A stretch of 34,505 bases of DNA from Psilocybe azurescens (Eukaryota > Basidiomycota > Agaricomycetes > Agaricales > Agrocybaceae), in contig JAJIRX010001077.1 in assembly GCA_023853785.1 (NCBI GenBank), positions 1 to 34,505 of the forward strand, read 5' to 3'. Made by a program: the position numbers and the translations under genes. Each line of letters starts with the position of its first letter. Position 1 is the first letter of the stretch. Shown here one piece after another: positions 1 to 10,929 of the stretch. The notes under the pieces are model-generated. The model was not told the origin of the DNA, searched no databases, and saw only the letters and a list, made by a program, of their open reading frames with translations.

Positions 1-1440
1 TTCTAGATTTTTCCTGATCAGCCAAACTGATAACTTTGAACTATGGATAGCAATTCTAATGGTATGTTCTAGGTTGTTGAATACCTAATATTTATTAAGG
101 CTGAATTTAGAATATGAAAATGCTTTGGGACCATGGATTATGCCAATATCTATGGTTCACTGGGTGAAGAAGACTTACAGCTATTTCAGGACTTGGTAGA
201 TAGAAGAAGGTATGTAGACAGCTGGTTTAAATTTTAATAAAAATTTAAATTGGTTTATCCTTTCTCAAGTTCACTTTCTGCTTCTTCTGAGGGTGGCTTG
301 GGGTTTTCTGATTTGGATCAACCATTCAGGTAAGCCTTGCTCATTTATATAAATTACTATTATTCATAGTAGAAGTGCAGATCATGAGATCTAACAATAG
401 GACTGCATGCTGTCACCATATTTACAGTTTATAGCTACCAACATACAGCTACAGTATGGTGGATGGTTCTAACAGCTGTACTTGGTGGTACAGCAATGGG
501 AGGTGAAAAGCTCTGTATATTGCTGGTTAGCAGCAAATTTTGAGCAGTATTTTTTTGTACAACCTGATCCTATAATGTGAGGTCTGATATTTCACTAAAA
601 CCATGTGCAAAGAGGCAGGAATCAACATGCTTGCAGAGGTAATAGGTGGGTAATCAGGTATTTTGGTATGATTTGGGGCAGAGTTTGGTTATTTTGGATA
701 AAAGAACAGGGTGAATAGGCTGAAACTGCAATGAACAATCAGACATACATGCTGTGGTTTGTTTTCAATCTTAAAACAATAGGATTTCATTGATTTGGGG
801 ACAGGTAATAGCTGTACAGCCAATTTTTGCCATTTTTACTGCCAACTGTACTGTCAAGAATCTGATTTTGTGCTTTATGGTATGGCTACAGAAGAACCAT
901 TGCTGTAAGACCACCATAACCTTATGACTGTATGCTATTATAGTATGGCATGCACTCCTATCTAACAACAGAAACAACCAGAATCCCATCTGATATGTTG
1001 CAGCCTAGTCTTAAACATGTATGTGGAAAAAGAACATGTTGGAAATGTTTCAACATAGATTGCATTGTAGCTAAAAACAAAAGAGATTGTCCTAATGCAT
1101 GTGCATCATATAATCATAAAGACTGGTGGAAAAGTAGTCAACATCCAACCCACTCATGTGAGCATCTGGGTAGAGATAATGAAAATTAGTATACTTACCC
1201 TCCAAAATTTGCTTATATTGTACAAGTAGTAAATAGCCCTGAATTTTTAAGATTTTGCACAATTTTTGCTATAAAATTTGGACTAGAACTGAGTTAGGTG
1301 TGTTAATAACAAGGGAATTACAAGGTTTCTGAAGGAAAAATAGATAAGATAAGATTAGCAGGAAAAGCCTCCTTTTTCTCCTCTTTTTCCTCTTTTCCTT
1401 TTAGTACATTATTTTTAAGCACCCACAAACATGTTAACCT
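1..1440. other. AT-rich gene-poor stretch, probably old repeat DNA
   Basis: The base composition is AT-rich with recurrent short words such as tacagct and agctgta. No long open frame is present except a 79-codon frame described separately. Composition and texture match the transposon-derived right third of the window (27.7-34.5 kb) rather than the F-box region that starts near 1462. No terminal repeats or target duplications could be delimited. Confidence 0.4.
950..1189 (+). CDS. Small Cys-rich frame, possible transposon or gene remnant
   Basis: A 79-codon frame opens with ATG at 950. Its second half is unusually rich in Cys, Trp, His and Lys, including CGKRTCWKCFNIDC followed by further Cys residues and KDWWKSSQH. 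The Cys spacing recalls a small zinc-binding module, but I do not recognise a family. No splice-linked neighbours or homologous copy occur in the window, and the surrounding DNA is AT-rich repeat-like sequence. It could be an exon of a decayed element or chance. Low confidence. Confidence 0.2.
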   Translation: MHSYLTTETTRIPSDMLQPSLKHVCGKRTCWKCFNIDCIVAKNKRDCPNACASYNHKDWWKSSQHPTHSCEHLGRDNEN

Positions 1441-1459
1441 AGCCCCTAACCTAGCCCCT
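1436..1459 (+). repeat. Two tandem copies of a 12-bp AACCTAGCCCCT unit
   Basis: Two perfect head-to-tail copies (1436-1447 and 1448-1459) lie immediately outside the point where homology to the right arm of the inverted duplication stops (about 1462). The unit resembles a degenerate telomere-like CCCTAA motif, but two copies are too few to call a telomeric tract. Confidence 0.5.
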
Positions 1460-2218
1460 GCAGGCCATGTCACTTGTTCCAAATTTCGTTTTCTACGAAA
1501 ACTGCAAATTGTGACCTATTTTGATATTTTTCCTATATGTATATGTTTGTTTGTGGTCCTAAATGAACACATTTTGCTTAATCAATCCTGCAGGGCAAAT
1601 TCAGGCTGATTTCTGGTATCTACCCCGAGTTGACTACTATACTACCACGAGATCCTTTTCATCTCGCGTTCAGCCAATTTCGTCATCACCCGCGGCCAGT
1701 TCGTATGGACGGTATGGTTGGAAATGCGATGCTAATATAATACTTGGGTGTTAAGAACCTGTTTATTGACAGAGGCTCTGGCCTAGTCCAGGATTCCAGT
1801 ATCTTCGTGTCATATGCTAGCAGAGGCTAGCAGCTATACCTAGTCTTATACCATGCATCTCATACCTTTTCGACATTCGCGTACAGTTGGCCCGACCTGG
1901 ACTTGAAAAAAAAACGTGAAGAGACTACCGCTGTACCATGTGCCATGAGTAGTCAGCAAGTAAATACATATTGGATAGGTGGTGACTGTATTTCAATTTC
2001 AATTATAAGATTAGCAATGTAGTCCTGAGAATTGGGGATTCAAAGCCAGACGGGTATGTAATAAGAGTCCAGACCGCACGCGATGACGTTCAAATGACTA
2101 GCGAGAGTAGAGTCACTCCAGATCAGATAAAGATTCGTCCCGTGGCACGACACATGTGTCCTACACGCGACTAAGGCTGCGACTAAGTGGGAGTTGAAGG
2201 ATGCGACCAAGACTTGGA

Positions 2219-2535
2219 CTAAGTGGGATGCGTATGCGGACTCCGATCGAGCCATATCGACCTGTCGCCCGAGCATGGACAGGCGAGCAGGCTTGACTTC
2301 TTCGGCTGTGCCTTTGCACTTGTGATACTATTGTGCATTGTATTGTTAAGGGTATTTTATTGCTGTTGTTGGAAGGAGGCGGGCCCTGGGGTAGGTGTAG
2401 GCGGTGTTTCCGTTATCCTGGGCATAGGCGTTCGGCGCACTTCCCGCTGCTGTTGCAGAGGGGTAAGACGAGGCGAGATACGAAGGTGAAGGCACTTGAG
2501 CATGGCCGGGTATCGACAGCGGTGATGCGCCGTAA
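2219..2535 (-). pseudogene. C-terminal fragment of SKG6-like membrane protein gene (left arm)
   Basis: On the minus strand this stretch matches the last ~310 bp of the membrane-protein locus at 7965-8277, including the Pro/Ser-rich tail (word SIPG, then TPTPGP and poly-Gln codons) and the terminal HTHPT-stop position at 2219-2221. It is fused directly to a fragment of F-box exon 1 and has no upstream membrane segment, so it cannot encode the original protein. The same chimeric junction is found at about 11213 in the right arm, so the fusion predates the inverted duplication. Confidence 0.7.
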
Positions 2536-2579
2536 GCCCAAATATCATGCAGACTGAGTATTCTTTCACAAGAGGGAAC

Positions 2580-2812
2580 AAAGGCCCTATATGCGCAGAT
2601 GAAGGGAGTCGATATTGACATGTGCTTGATGATTCGATGATTCGAACAGGCCATGGAGATTCGTTGTTTCTTGAAGAGTAACAAGTTCAATATCCACGGT
2701 AATCTGGATGCTACGGATCACAAACACTAGATCGAAACTTCGTTCATCAGCCAAAAGATCGAGAAAGTACTGATTCACCTTCTTCTATGTGTATTTTACT
2801 AAAAGAACTTCA
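2580..2812 (-). pseudogene. Fragment of a second F-box-like gene, exon 1 middle part
   Basis: The minus-strand frame contains FLDLLADERS, followed by the IQITVDIEL and LQETTNLHGLFES words. These correspond to the RINTFLDLLADERSSDLALM and ILRAATNLHDLL region of the intact F-box copy E. The frame ends at a stop near 2587 and the rest of the gene is missing; sequence passes into the SKG6-like tail fragment. The counterpart in the right arm is 10930-11158. Confidence 0.7.
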
Positions 2813-3192
2813 AGACAGTCATCAAGACTTTTGTGTATCAAACGACTCCTATTTACGTGTTACTACCAAAAGCCAGCTTTCCATATTCCGCCAAGATAGT
2901 AGCAAAACGTGCGGAGAATACGATAGTAAGTGATGTATTCTCTCTACAGCCTATGCATGCATGCCGACCTGCGATGCTCTAGCCGCCATCGAGAATCCTT
3001 TACGCAGCGCAAAATTAACGAGCGTGGGGGGCACCGTGGAATGAGAGCATTGGGGCTTATTGTCGGCATCAGGCGCGTATTCCATGGGAAATGAAACATC
3101 TTCTGGTGAATAAATTGTTATACAACTTTCGGCGGACTCAGCTGTTGTGAGTCCAATGTGAGTCCCCGAGTAACCGAATATTTGCAAACATT

Positions 3193-4621
3193 TTAGTACA
3201 CCTTCTCCGCGCAAATGTGAATTTTGGGCAGGAAGGATTCGTCAACCGGAGGGAGGGCGATGGCATCAGTGATCAGTTTGCGAACGATCTCCTCGACCGA
3301 CGATTGGACTTCGGGCCCAGAATCATACGGCAAAAGCCCGATACGAATGCAAAACTGGGTCGATTGGATGAGTGGATGCTTCTTCCGTAAGGAATCGATT
3401 CTCAGTCTTTGCAGGGAACCGAAATCGACAGCATCAAACATGCTTGTCCTCTCGTACAAATCATATTCTGTGTCGAGAGTGACCTTGATTTCCTGTAGTG
3501 CAGATTTGGTGTTTCCATAGTATAAACAGCCAATCAAGGTATTCATAGCGCTCGTAATGTCCGTGGTAATTTCAGGTATATCATCATCAAGGCCAACGCG
3601 CAAGTAGATGGTAAGCTGGCGAAGCAGAACCATAGTTCCGAAATCAATAGCCTTGGTTGTCGATAAAAGTTCATGGGTGTCCCTGCAGGTGCTATCAAGG
3701 ATGACACAAGGATCAGTAAGCGATAGCAACGTCAAAGTAGCGACTCACCAGCAACAGTATCTCAAAGAAGAGCGGACACGTTCATCAGATAGGAGTTGGT
3801 TGAGTCGCTGTGCTTCGTCACGTAGCCGGATAGTAATATCGATACCAACGATATTTATTTGTCCATCCGAAGTATAGCATATCTCGTAAATGCCGTATTT
3901 GGGAAGACCGCTCAAAACATCCAAATGCCCTGTTATTAAGCTAGTCGCGGGAGATATGGTCGTTTCTGCTGCCATGCCCGCGTCATTTCCCGCAAATTCC
4001 GATTCCTTAAAGTCGATGTATCGAAGGTGAGGATATTCCTGGACCGAGGCAATGGTATATGGTATATTATACACACCGCTGAAGCTGAGATGGTTGACGG
4101 AAAGAGAGTGGCAGAGGGCATATAGGCCATCAGCCGTTTCCTGGGAATCGTCGTCCATGAGAAGGTGTAACGGCCGTGTACCCGCAGAATACTGAGCTTG
4201 TGTGCTCGATGACTTAAAACTTTGAGGAGTTCGTGAAGATTCGTTGCTTGTCGAAGAATAATGCGTTCATCGTCCACGATAATATGAAGCCTGCGGATCA
4301 TGAGCGCTAGATCAGAACTTCGTTCATCAGCTAAGAGACCGAGAAAGCTATTGATTCGTCTTGATGCTTCTTCTGTGCGTCCTTTGCGCATCATGCGCCA
4401 ATGCCAATCAATTATTTGTGACGTATGCTTCCAGTTTCGACCGATCACAAGGGTTGAGAACAGGCGCTTGCGAGCAGCGAATGAGAATTTTTTGAGGCCA
4501 AGGTGCAGGAAACGAGAGTCTGGAATATCTCTTCCTCCAAAGCGATACCACTGCCTGGTGCTAATTGCTCCACGAATGCCTCTACAAGCTCGAGTGGGAA
4601 GGTGATGTTTGAGGTCGTCAT
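3193..4621 (-). pseudogene. F-box-like gene copy A (two frameshifts)
   Basis: Exon 1 runs from ATG at 4621-4619 to 3749, the intron is 3748-3692 (GTGAGT...TGATAG), and exon 2 runs from 3691 to the stop at 3193-3195. It begins with FPLELVEAFVEQLAPG, a degenerate F-box-like helix, followed by a CTLASK and RKRLF region as in the other copies. Compared with copies B-E there is a 1-bp loss in the A/T run near 4488-4493 and a second 1-bp loss in a C run near 4142-4145, so exon 1 is split over three frames. Exon 2 is open. The family would be about 455 residues. F-box proteins normally recruit substrates to SCF ubiquitin ligases; for this divergent family that is inference. The copy is divergent from X copy 1. 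Confidence 0.8.
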
Positions 4622-4699
4622 GGTCAGGGCGAGTCGGAAGCCGGCCGGAATCGCGGTGGGATAGACTTTCGATAGACGTTAGTTCACGAAGGGAAGAGG

Positions 4700-4945
4700 T
4701 GGTAAAGCAGAGGATGAATGGTATAAGTGAAGAGGCAACACTCGCGGACTCGAGTAAGAACAACGACAGTACGACAAATATCCCGATACACATGCGTCGT
4801 AAGGCAGTGTGAAGCCAATTACTCGTTCTAAATTTAAATCTGCATGATACATATCTGTCAGGCCTGTGGCTTGGGTCGAAGAAAGACATCTTACTATGAA
4901 TGGGCTCGCGCACAATCAGATCGCCATATCGCTGAGACACATTTA
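4700..4945 (-). promoter_or_regulatory. Conserved upstream region of F-box copy A (shared with D and E)
   Basis: About 250 bp upstream of copy A is clearly related to the regions upstream of copies D (16400-16681) and E (19085-19377). The best-conserved core is ATTTAAATTTAGAAC, about 210-220 bp before the ATG in all three copies (A near 4822-4836, D near 16470, E near 19157). It may be a TATA-type promoter element or a transcribed 5' leader. Copies B and C lack it and have SKG6-like 3' flank instead. Confidence 0.5.
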
Positions 4946-4973
4946 TTTAACAGGGATCTCGAAAGTGGACACA

Positions 4974-5731
4974 TGTTTGCATTGAGAGCGAATGTGAATG
5001 TCGATTTAGACGACCACGGGCGTGAAGTACATATCTGGCCCCTGCCGTCCTTGTGGGATCATGCAACGTATCCAAGAATGGGCTAGCTACGCGCCTGGAT
5101 GCATATGGTTTTCGTACCTCTCTATCTACTGCAAGTGCGTCGTCAGCCCGCAATGACGGTAGGCCCCACAGGCTATATGTAAACGCTAGATTGAATCTAG
5201 GTTGTTCAACGTTCGGTCAGTCAAGTTAATTAAATCAGTGATTCGCTTACATGTTCCGCCTTACTCTCAGAGGCCTTGAGTTAGAGTCGCGTCCACCCCC
5301 GGTCTTTTTGTTTCAAATCTCGACACTCTTGCAGTTACCATGTCGAGGACAGCAGCACTAGCAACAGCTCGTGAGCAGGATGGTGAGTGTGTGTTACAAG
5401 CCGATGCTATTACGAAAGTAAATGTTTGATATACCTTTCTTCACGATTCACCTTTGCATCGTGTTTTTAAATTTGGAATTGGGTCGTTACGAGACCTGCT
5501 GTCCGCCTACAAAACCTATACCAAAATACTACCATAATGCTGTGCAGATTGGATCAACGACCTCATGATTATGCAGGGGCTACTGCCTCTGATAGGTTTT
5601 TAGTGCGTAAGCACTTCTGTAGATGTAGTGGCCGAGCATCTCCAGGAACTGCAAGCGTTGAGAACAAACGCCTAGGACGCGGAACGGTTGAGGACTGTTT
5701 TGAACACAAGATGCGAGTGACGAGAATATGA
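4974..5731 (+). pseudogene. Unknown gene X, copy 1 (frameshifted, interrupted)
   Basis: ATG at 4974 begins MFALRANVNVDLDDHGREVH, closely matching the start of X copy 2 (minus, 16336). A 1-bp loss near 5055-5065 relative to copy 2 shifts the frame so that translation stops at about 5085. The shifted frame continues the homology (word SYAPGC) to about 5155. A 3' piece resumes at 5600-5731, where the sequence after a tttttag acceptor matches the second exon of copy 2. Between them lies about 400 bp instead of the 82-nt putative intron of copy 2, so an insertion or local rearrangement has occurred. Product unknown. It is divergent from F-box copy A. Confidence 0.55.
5170..5590. other. Extra sequence inside X copy 1
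   Basis: This interval is absent from the corresponding place in X copy 2. It holds a short open start (ATG at 5340, 14 codons, then a donor-like gtgagt at 5383), but no matching downstream exon could be established. No terminal repeats were found, so I cannot say whether it is a mobile element, a captured promoter or sequence lost from copy 2. Confidence 0.35.
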
Positions 5732-6009
5732 CGGTCATGGACCAAACCAGTACATTCCGATAATAGATGCATCGACGGTTTCGGCTGAAAGTTCTTTATG
5801 GTGAAGGCAATTTAGGATTCAGTAGGTATGTAGTGGTTGGATGTAGATAGGAGGTTTATGTAGCGATTTTTCTAAAATTAGGTTTTGGTGGTCATGTTGC
5901 GTCCTATTCACATGGAAGGGATGTCTTACCTGGAGTTTTTATTAAGTCCAATGCCAACAACATTCAACGTCAACGTTCAAACGTTTAACTGTCGTGACCG
6001 GAGTCCGCA
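5732..6009. other. Intergenic spacer between X copy 1 and the membrane protein gene
   Basis: No gene is seen here. The spacer is matched in inverted orientation by about 15780-15955 (shared words around the cattccctt, aggtaagat and aacgtcaacg blocks), so it belongs to the duplicated unit containing X and the SKG6-like gene. Confidence 0.4.
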
Positions 6010-8277
6010 ATGGCATTCACCTTTCTTCCTGTCGCCCAATCCTCATTAGCAATGGCGAGCTACCCCTGCAACCTCTCGAACATATCTTTCCTCCAGAATT
6101 CGAACGCACTTTCGATCCACATCAACTATATCAGTTAGCACCCAGAGGTCATGGTTGCCCGTTGTGCACCCTGGGCCTTCCACGCTATGTCCAACAACTG
6201 GTGATCCGTGAGAGGGATTTCTTCTTCGGTGTCCATATTCCTATCTTCGTTTTCATCGCCTTTGGTGATAGAGAGACCGTGAAAGCATGGGCAGCAAGCG
6301 TGAGTTCCATCCTGCTCCATCCATAACTCGGACGGTAAGTTGGACGGAAGAGACAGTGGTTTCGTCGGAATGCAGTAGCCAAACGGCTTTCTCCGAACCG
6401 AGGCACTGAGTTTGGCCCGGCATCAATGGGTATTGTGGCAGTGTGGAAACGGCATGTGTAGACCGTGTTCCTGGTCCCTTGAGCTTCAACTTCGAACAAC
6501 CTTTCCTTTACTCCTCATCGCCATCATTGGAGGCTCTTTCATCATGCAGCTCATTCCCCGGCAGACCACCTCATCTGCATCCACATCCTCTACGAAACTC
6601 CTCAATCCTCCTGTAGGACCGTCGTTGAATTCTGTGAGCAAAGAGCTTTTCTTTTTGTGGTGTATAGTGCCTGACAGTATTGTGGCGCAGACTTCCGTTA
6701 CTGTTACATCGAACATCACCTCCACCTCTGTTTCCAGCACGAGCACACCACCGAGTACCTCACTGTAAGCAATTTCACACTATCTCTCCGTGAATCATCT
6801 CTTGACAAACCCGCGAATAGAACCAGTCCACCACCATCGGTGACAGATTCCAGGCCTCCTACATCTCTACCACCGTCAACGAACACCTCAGATCCGCTTA
6901 CCAGTCCCCCACACTCCGACCCCACATCATCCGATATATCTTCATCAAACACATCCTCGTTCACTGACAGCATTACACATTCACTGTCGTTCCCTGGCGC
7001 AACACCTCTAGAAAACATCACGACCATCGTCACATCGATCAACGGCCAGGTCACCACTGTACGTACTCTTTTCTTCTAGCCTTAAACCACCCAATGATCG
7101 AAGACCGTTGACACTATTCTTCCTCTTCCTTTTCTATTTATATCATAGTTCACATCGCAACTACCCACCTCCCTCGTCGATGCTACACCGAACAACAACT
7201 CTGGCAGCTCTTCACGGACCGCCGTGATCGCAGGGACGACTGCGGGGCTGATCGTGCTTCTCTGCCTCGCGCTCGCCGCCGTCTTCGGGTACCGGCGGCA
7301 CCGCCTGCGCCTGCTCAACGCCCTTGCGCTCACGAACCAGCGCAAGAGAAAAGAAGGCAAGGGCCTTCTGGACGGAGAGGAGTTTGACGACGATGTGGAT
7401 GGAGATGTGGGTGTTCCTATGCGGTGGAACCAGGGTTCAACGCAGCAGAGGTACGCAGCGATGGCGGCGACGGGTCGCGCGGATGCGGGGTCTCCTACGC
7501 CGAGCCTGATCAGGTCGCGCGTGTCGGAGACGGGCTCGATCTTCAGAGAGGAGGTGTGGCCGCCCCCAGGGTTCGTGGACCCCATCAAGCAAGGCAGCAG
7601 CCAGGTTAATCTGGGACACATCGTCGACGATGTGATGGGCCCGACTCATCAGGCGACGACACCAACCTCAACGCGCTCGAGAGATAGAGATCCGTTCGCG
7701 AGCACCAGCGACGACTCCCATTCTCTTTACTCTCATCAATCTCACGCTCAACCGCATCGGCGGGACACGACAGATGCTTCTGCGTCATCAACCGGTCGTA
7801 TCCCGTCCCCATCCCCATCTTTATCGCAATCGCCACCCGCACCCTCATCATCCACGCGAGGCCCTCATCCTCTAGCGACCCATTCAATCCTGGTAACGAT
7901 ACGCCGTCAGTTTACTATCCCGCCCTGGCCCCCACCCTCGCACATGCGATCTCCCAGTTACCCCCGGCGCATCGCCGCCGTCGATACCTGGCCAGGCTCA
8001 GGTACCCTCATCTTCGTATCCCGCCTCGTCACACCCCTCCGCAGCAGCCGCAGGAAGTGGAACGGTAGCGCCTATACCCCGGATAATGGAGACACCGCCT
8101 ACACCGACTCCAGGGCCCGTCTCCTTCCAACAACAACAAAATACACTTAACAGTACAGTGAACAGTAATGTCACAAGCGCGAAGGCACAGCCGAAGAAGT
8201 CGAGCCCGCTCGCGCGGCCGCTCTCGGGTGATGCGTCGATATGGCTCGGGCGGAGTCCGCACACGCATCCCACTTAG
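6010..8277 (+). CDS. Ser/Thr-rich single-pass membrane protein (SKG6-like), copy 1
   Basis: Exons I can support: about 6374-6450, 6550-6633, 6691-6764, 6821-7058 and 7149 onward, joined in frame by introns 6634-6690, 6765-6820 and 7059-7148 (all GT-AG). The encoded order is a low-complexity Ser/Thr/Pro stalk, one hydrophobic segment (TAVIAGTTAGLIVLLCLALA), a basic stop-transfer stretch (YRRHRLR) and a long Ser/Pro-rich cytoplasmic tail. This architecture is common in fungal plasma-membrane or wall-associated proteins; the specific SKG6 name is only a resemblance. The 5' end is unresolved: ATG at 6010 is a candidate, but the first exons could not be joined. The frame opened at 7149 stops at 8150. 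The tail homologous to the copies at 2.2 and 11.2 kb, however, runs in another frame to 8277, with apparent 1-bp shifts near 7860 and 7965, so the C-terminus may be damaged. Confidence 0.6.
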
Positions 8278-9114
8278 TCCAAGTCTTGGCCGCATCCTTC
8301 AGCTCCCACTTAGTTGCAGCCTTAGTCGCGTGGAGGTTCGGGACCGGGATGGGACGCATGCGTCGTGCCACGAGCTCTGTTCGCCATTTACGCCTTCATA
8401 TATTATCATCATCATGTATATTTACTCACTCACTCACTCACTCACTCACATACCTGCTTTTTGTTTACTTAACTATCCACGTACCACAGACGAACTTCTA
8501 TCTGATCTCGCTAGTTATTGGGACTTCATCGCGTGCAGTCTGGACTCTGATTATATACCCGTCTGGCTCTGAATCGCCATTGCCCAGTACTACATTGCTA
8601 ATGTTATAATTGTAATTGAAATATAGTCACCACCGATTCACTATGTACTTACTTGCTTACTCCTCATGGCACACGGTACGGTGGTAGTCTGTTCACATTT
8701 ATGGTTTTCTTTTCAAGTGCAGGTCGGGCCAACTGCGCGCGAATGTCGAATAGGTATGAGATACATGGTATAATACTGGGTATAGCTGCTAGCCTCTGTC
8801 AATAAACAGGTTAATAACACGTTATTAACACCCAAGTATTAGCCTGTCTATTAGCATCGCATATCTAACCGTACGAACTGGCCGCGGGTGATGATGAAAT
8901 TGGCTGAACGCGAGATGGAAAGGATCTCATGATAGTATAGTAGTCAGATATTAAAAATCGGACTGAATTTGCCCTGCAGGGTTAATTAAGCACAATTGAA
9001 GCGAAATGTGTTCATTTAGGACCACAAATAAACATATATAGAAAGAAATGTCACAATTTGCAGTTTTCGTAGCAAAACGAAATTTGGAACGATTGACACG
9101 GCATGCAGGTACTC
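8278..9114 (+). repeat. SKG6-like 3' flank, present in three copies
   Basis: No gene is seen. The same sequence (shared blocks around actctgattatataccc, ctgctaatgttataattg, and the AACAGGTTA...CACCCAAGTATTA words) follows the SKG6-like tail fragments at 11524-12423 (plus) and 2218-1470 (minus). It serves as the upstream region of F-box copies B and C. It includes an ACTC microsatellite at 8424-8448. Confidence 0.65.
8424..8448 (+). repeat. (ACTC)n microsatellite
   Basis: Six perfect ACTC units lie in the 3' flank of the membrane-protein gene. They are absent from the other two copies of this flank, so the expansion is specific to this copy. Confidence 0.85.
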
Positions 9115-9200
9115 TTTGGCCTCCTCTTCCTGCTGTGCACTAACATCTGTCAAAAGACTATCCCACCACGATTCCGGCCGGCTCTCGACGCGTCCACACC

Positions 9201-10626
9201 ATGACGATCTCAAACATCATCTTCCCACTCGAGCTCGTAGAGGCATTCGTGGAGCAATTAGCACCAGGCAGTGATATCATTCGCGAGAGAGAGATATTCG
9301 AGACTCTGATTGCCTGCACCTTGGCCTCAAAATATTTCTCATTCGCCGCTCGCAAACGCCTTTTTCGGCCCTTATAATCGATAGTCGCCCAATGCTTCTG
9401 CTTCCGTTACAATATAACACTTCGCGGAGTAAAATACGCACAGAAGAAGAAATATCAAGACGAATCAATAGTTTTCTCGATCTCCTAGCCGACGAACGAA
9501 GTTCAGATCTAGCGCTCATGGTCCCCAGTCTACATATTATTGTGGACTATGAACGCATTGTTCTTCGACAAGCAACTAATCTTCACGAACTCCTCAAAGT
9601 TTTAAGTCATCGAGCACACAAGCTCAATATTCTGCGGGTACACGGCGCCTGTTTCTCCTTCTCATGGACGACGATTCCCCAGGAAACGGCTGATGGCCTA
9701 TATGCCCTCTGCCGCTCTCTTCCCGTCAACCATCTCAGTTTCCACCGTGTGTATAATATACCATCTACCATTGCCTCGGTCCAAGAATGTCCTCGCCTTC
9801 GATACATCGACATAGAGCAATCAAAATTTGGGAAGATTGAAATAGGGATGGCAGCGGGATCGAACGAATCGCGAGCAAGTGTAACGTTTGGGAACCTGGA
9901 TTTTCTGGGTAGTCTCCTATACAAGGCATTTACGAGATATGCCACACCTCCGATGGACAAATAAATATCATTGGTATCGACATAACTATCGGGCTACGTG
10001 ACGATGCACAGTCACTTAACAGACTCCTATCTGATGAACGTGTCTGCTCTTCTTTGAGATACTGTTGCTGGTGAGTCGATACTTGGACGTTGCTATCTCT
10101 TACTAATTCTTGTGTCATCCTTGATAGCACCTTTAGGGATACCCGTGATCTTTTATCGACAACCAAGGCTATTGATTCTGGAACTATGGTTCTGCTTCGC
10201 CAGCTTACTATCTGCTTGCGCGTTGGCCTTGGTAATATACCTGACATTACCACGGACATTACGAGCGCTATTAATACCTTGATTGACTGTTTATACTATG
10301 GAAACACCAAATCTGCACTGCAGGAAATCAAGGTCACTCTAGATCTCGACACAGAACATATTTTGATCGCGAGGACAGGCATGTTTGGTGCTGTCGATTT
10401 CAGTTCCCTGCAAAGACTGAGAATCGATTTCCTACGGAAGAAGCATCCACTGATCCAATCGACCCAGTTTTGCATTCGTATCGGGCTTACGCCGTATAAT
10501 TCTGGACCCGAAGTCCAATCGTCGGTCGAGGAGATCATTCGCAAACTGATCACTGATGCCATCGCCCTCCCTCCGGTTGACGAATCCTTCCTTCCCAAAA
10601 TTCACATTTGCGCGGAGGAGTGCTAA
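9201..10626 (+). pseudogene. F-box-like gene copy B (two frameshifts)
   Basis: Exon 1 is 9201-10070, the intron 10071-10127 (GTGAGT...TGATAG, 57 nt) and exon 2 10128-10626. The first residues are FPLELVEAFVEQLAPG, the degenerate F-box-like motif of the family. Compared with the other copies a 1-bp loss near 9365 (within the RKRLF codons) brings an early stop at about 9380. A second 1-bp loss near 9912 shifts the frame again, with a stop at 9962. Exon 2 is open. The breaks are at different places from those in copy A, its inverted partner, so they arose after or independently of the duplication. The upstream sequence is the SKG6-like 3' flank, not the promoter shared by A, D and E. Confidence 0.8.
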
Positions 10627-10929
10627 AATTTTGCAAATATTCGGTTATTCGAGGACTCACATTGGAACCAGAACGGCTGAGTCCGTCGAAGATTGTATGA
10701 CAATTTATTCTCCAGAAGATGTTTCATTTCCCATGGAATACGCGCCTGATGCCGACAATAAACCCGAGCATCGCAGGTCAGCATGCATGCATAGGCTGTA
10801 GAGAGAATGTATCGCTTACTATCGTATTCTCCGCATGTTTTGCTACTATCTTGGCGGAATATGGAAAGCTGGCATTCGGTAGGAACACGTAAATAGGAGT
10901 CGTTTGATACACAAATGTCTTGATGACTG
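10627..10929. other. Spacer between F-box B and the second F-box fragment
   Basis: No gene is seen. The spacer is conserved after every F-box copy (2815-3190 inverted, 13860-14235, 18105-18485, 20840-21190), with recurring words such as acaatttattctcc, gcatgcatg and gtaacacgtaaatag. It is probably the ancestral 3' UTR and promoter of a tandem second F-box gene. Confidence 0.55.

Larger units (their letters stand above)
1462..4700 (-). repeat. Left arm of large inverted segmental duplication
   Basis: Read on the minus strand this arm follows 9115-12325 of the plus strand in the same order: F-box gene A (like B), intergenic spacer, fragment of a second F-box gene, C-terminal end of the SKG6-like gene, and its 3' flank ending in a conserved block around 1480-1760 (compare 12030-12300). 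Copies differ by scattered substitutions and small indels, so this is an old or fast-diverging duplication. Beyond 4700 the upstream sequences differ: A keeps the X-type divergent promoter, while B has SKG6 3' flank. Confidence 0.85.

Noticed and set aside
3224..3520. Plus-strand frame antisense to F-box exon 2, also seen in the antisense of copy B (10296-10598)
   Set aside because: It is conserved only because the sense exon is conserved; the frame breaks in C and D and has no splice or start support.
7082..7621. 179-codon minus-strand frame over the membrane-protein exon
   Set aside because: It is antisense to a well-supported exon with membrane segment and consistent splice sites; its Arg/Ser/Pro-rich composition is typical of an antisense shadow in GC-rich coding DNA.
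8168..8609. Two plus-strand frames of 122-134 codons including Ser-Leu-Thr-His repeats
   Set aside because: The repeats come from the ACTC microsatellite, and the frames are not kept in the two other copies of this flank.
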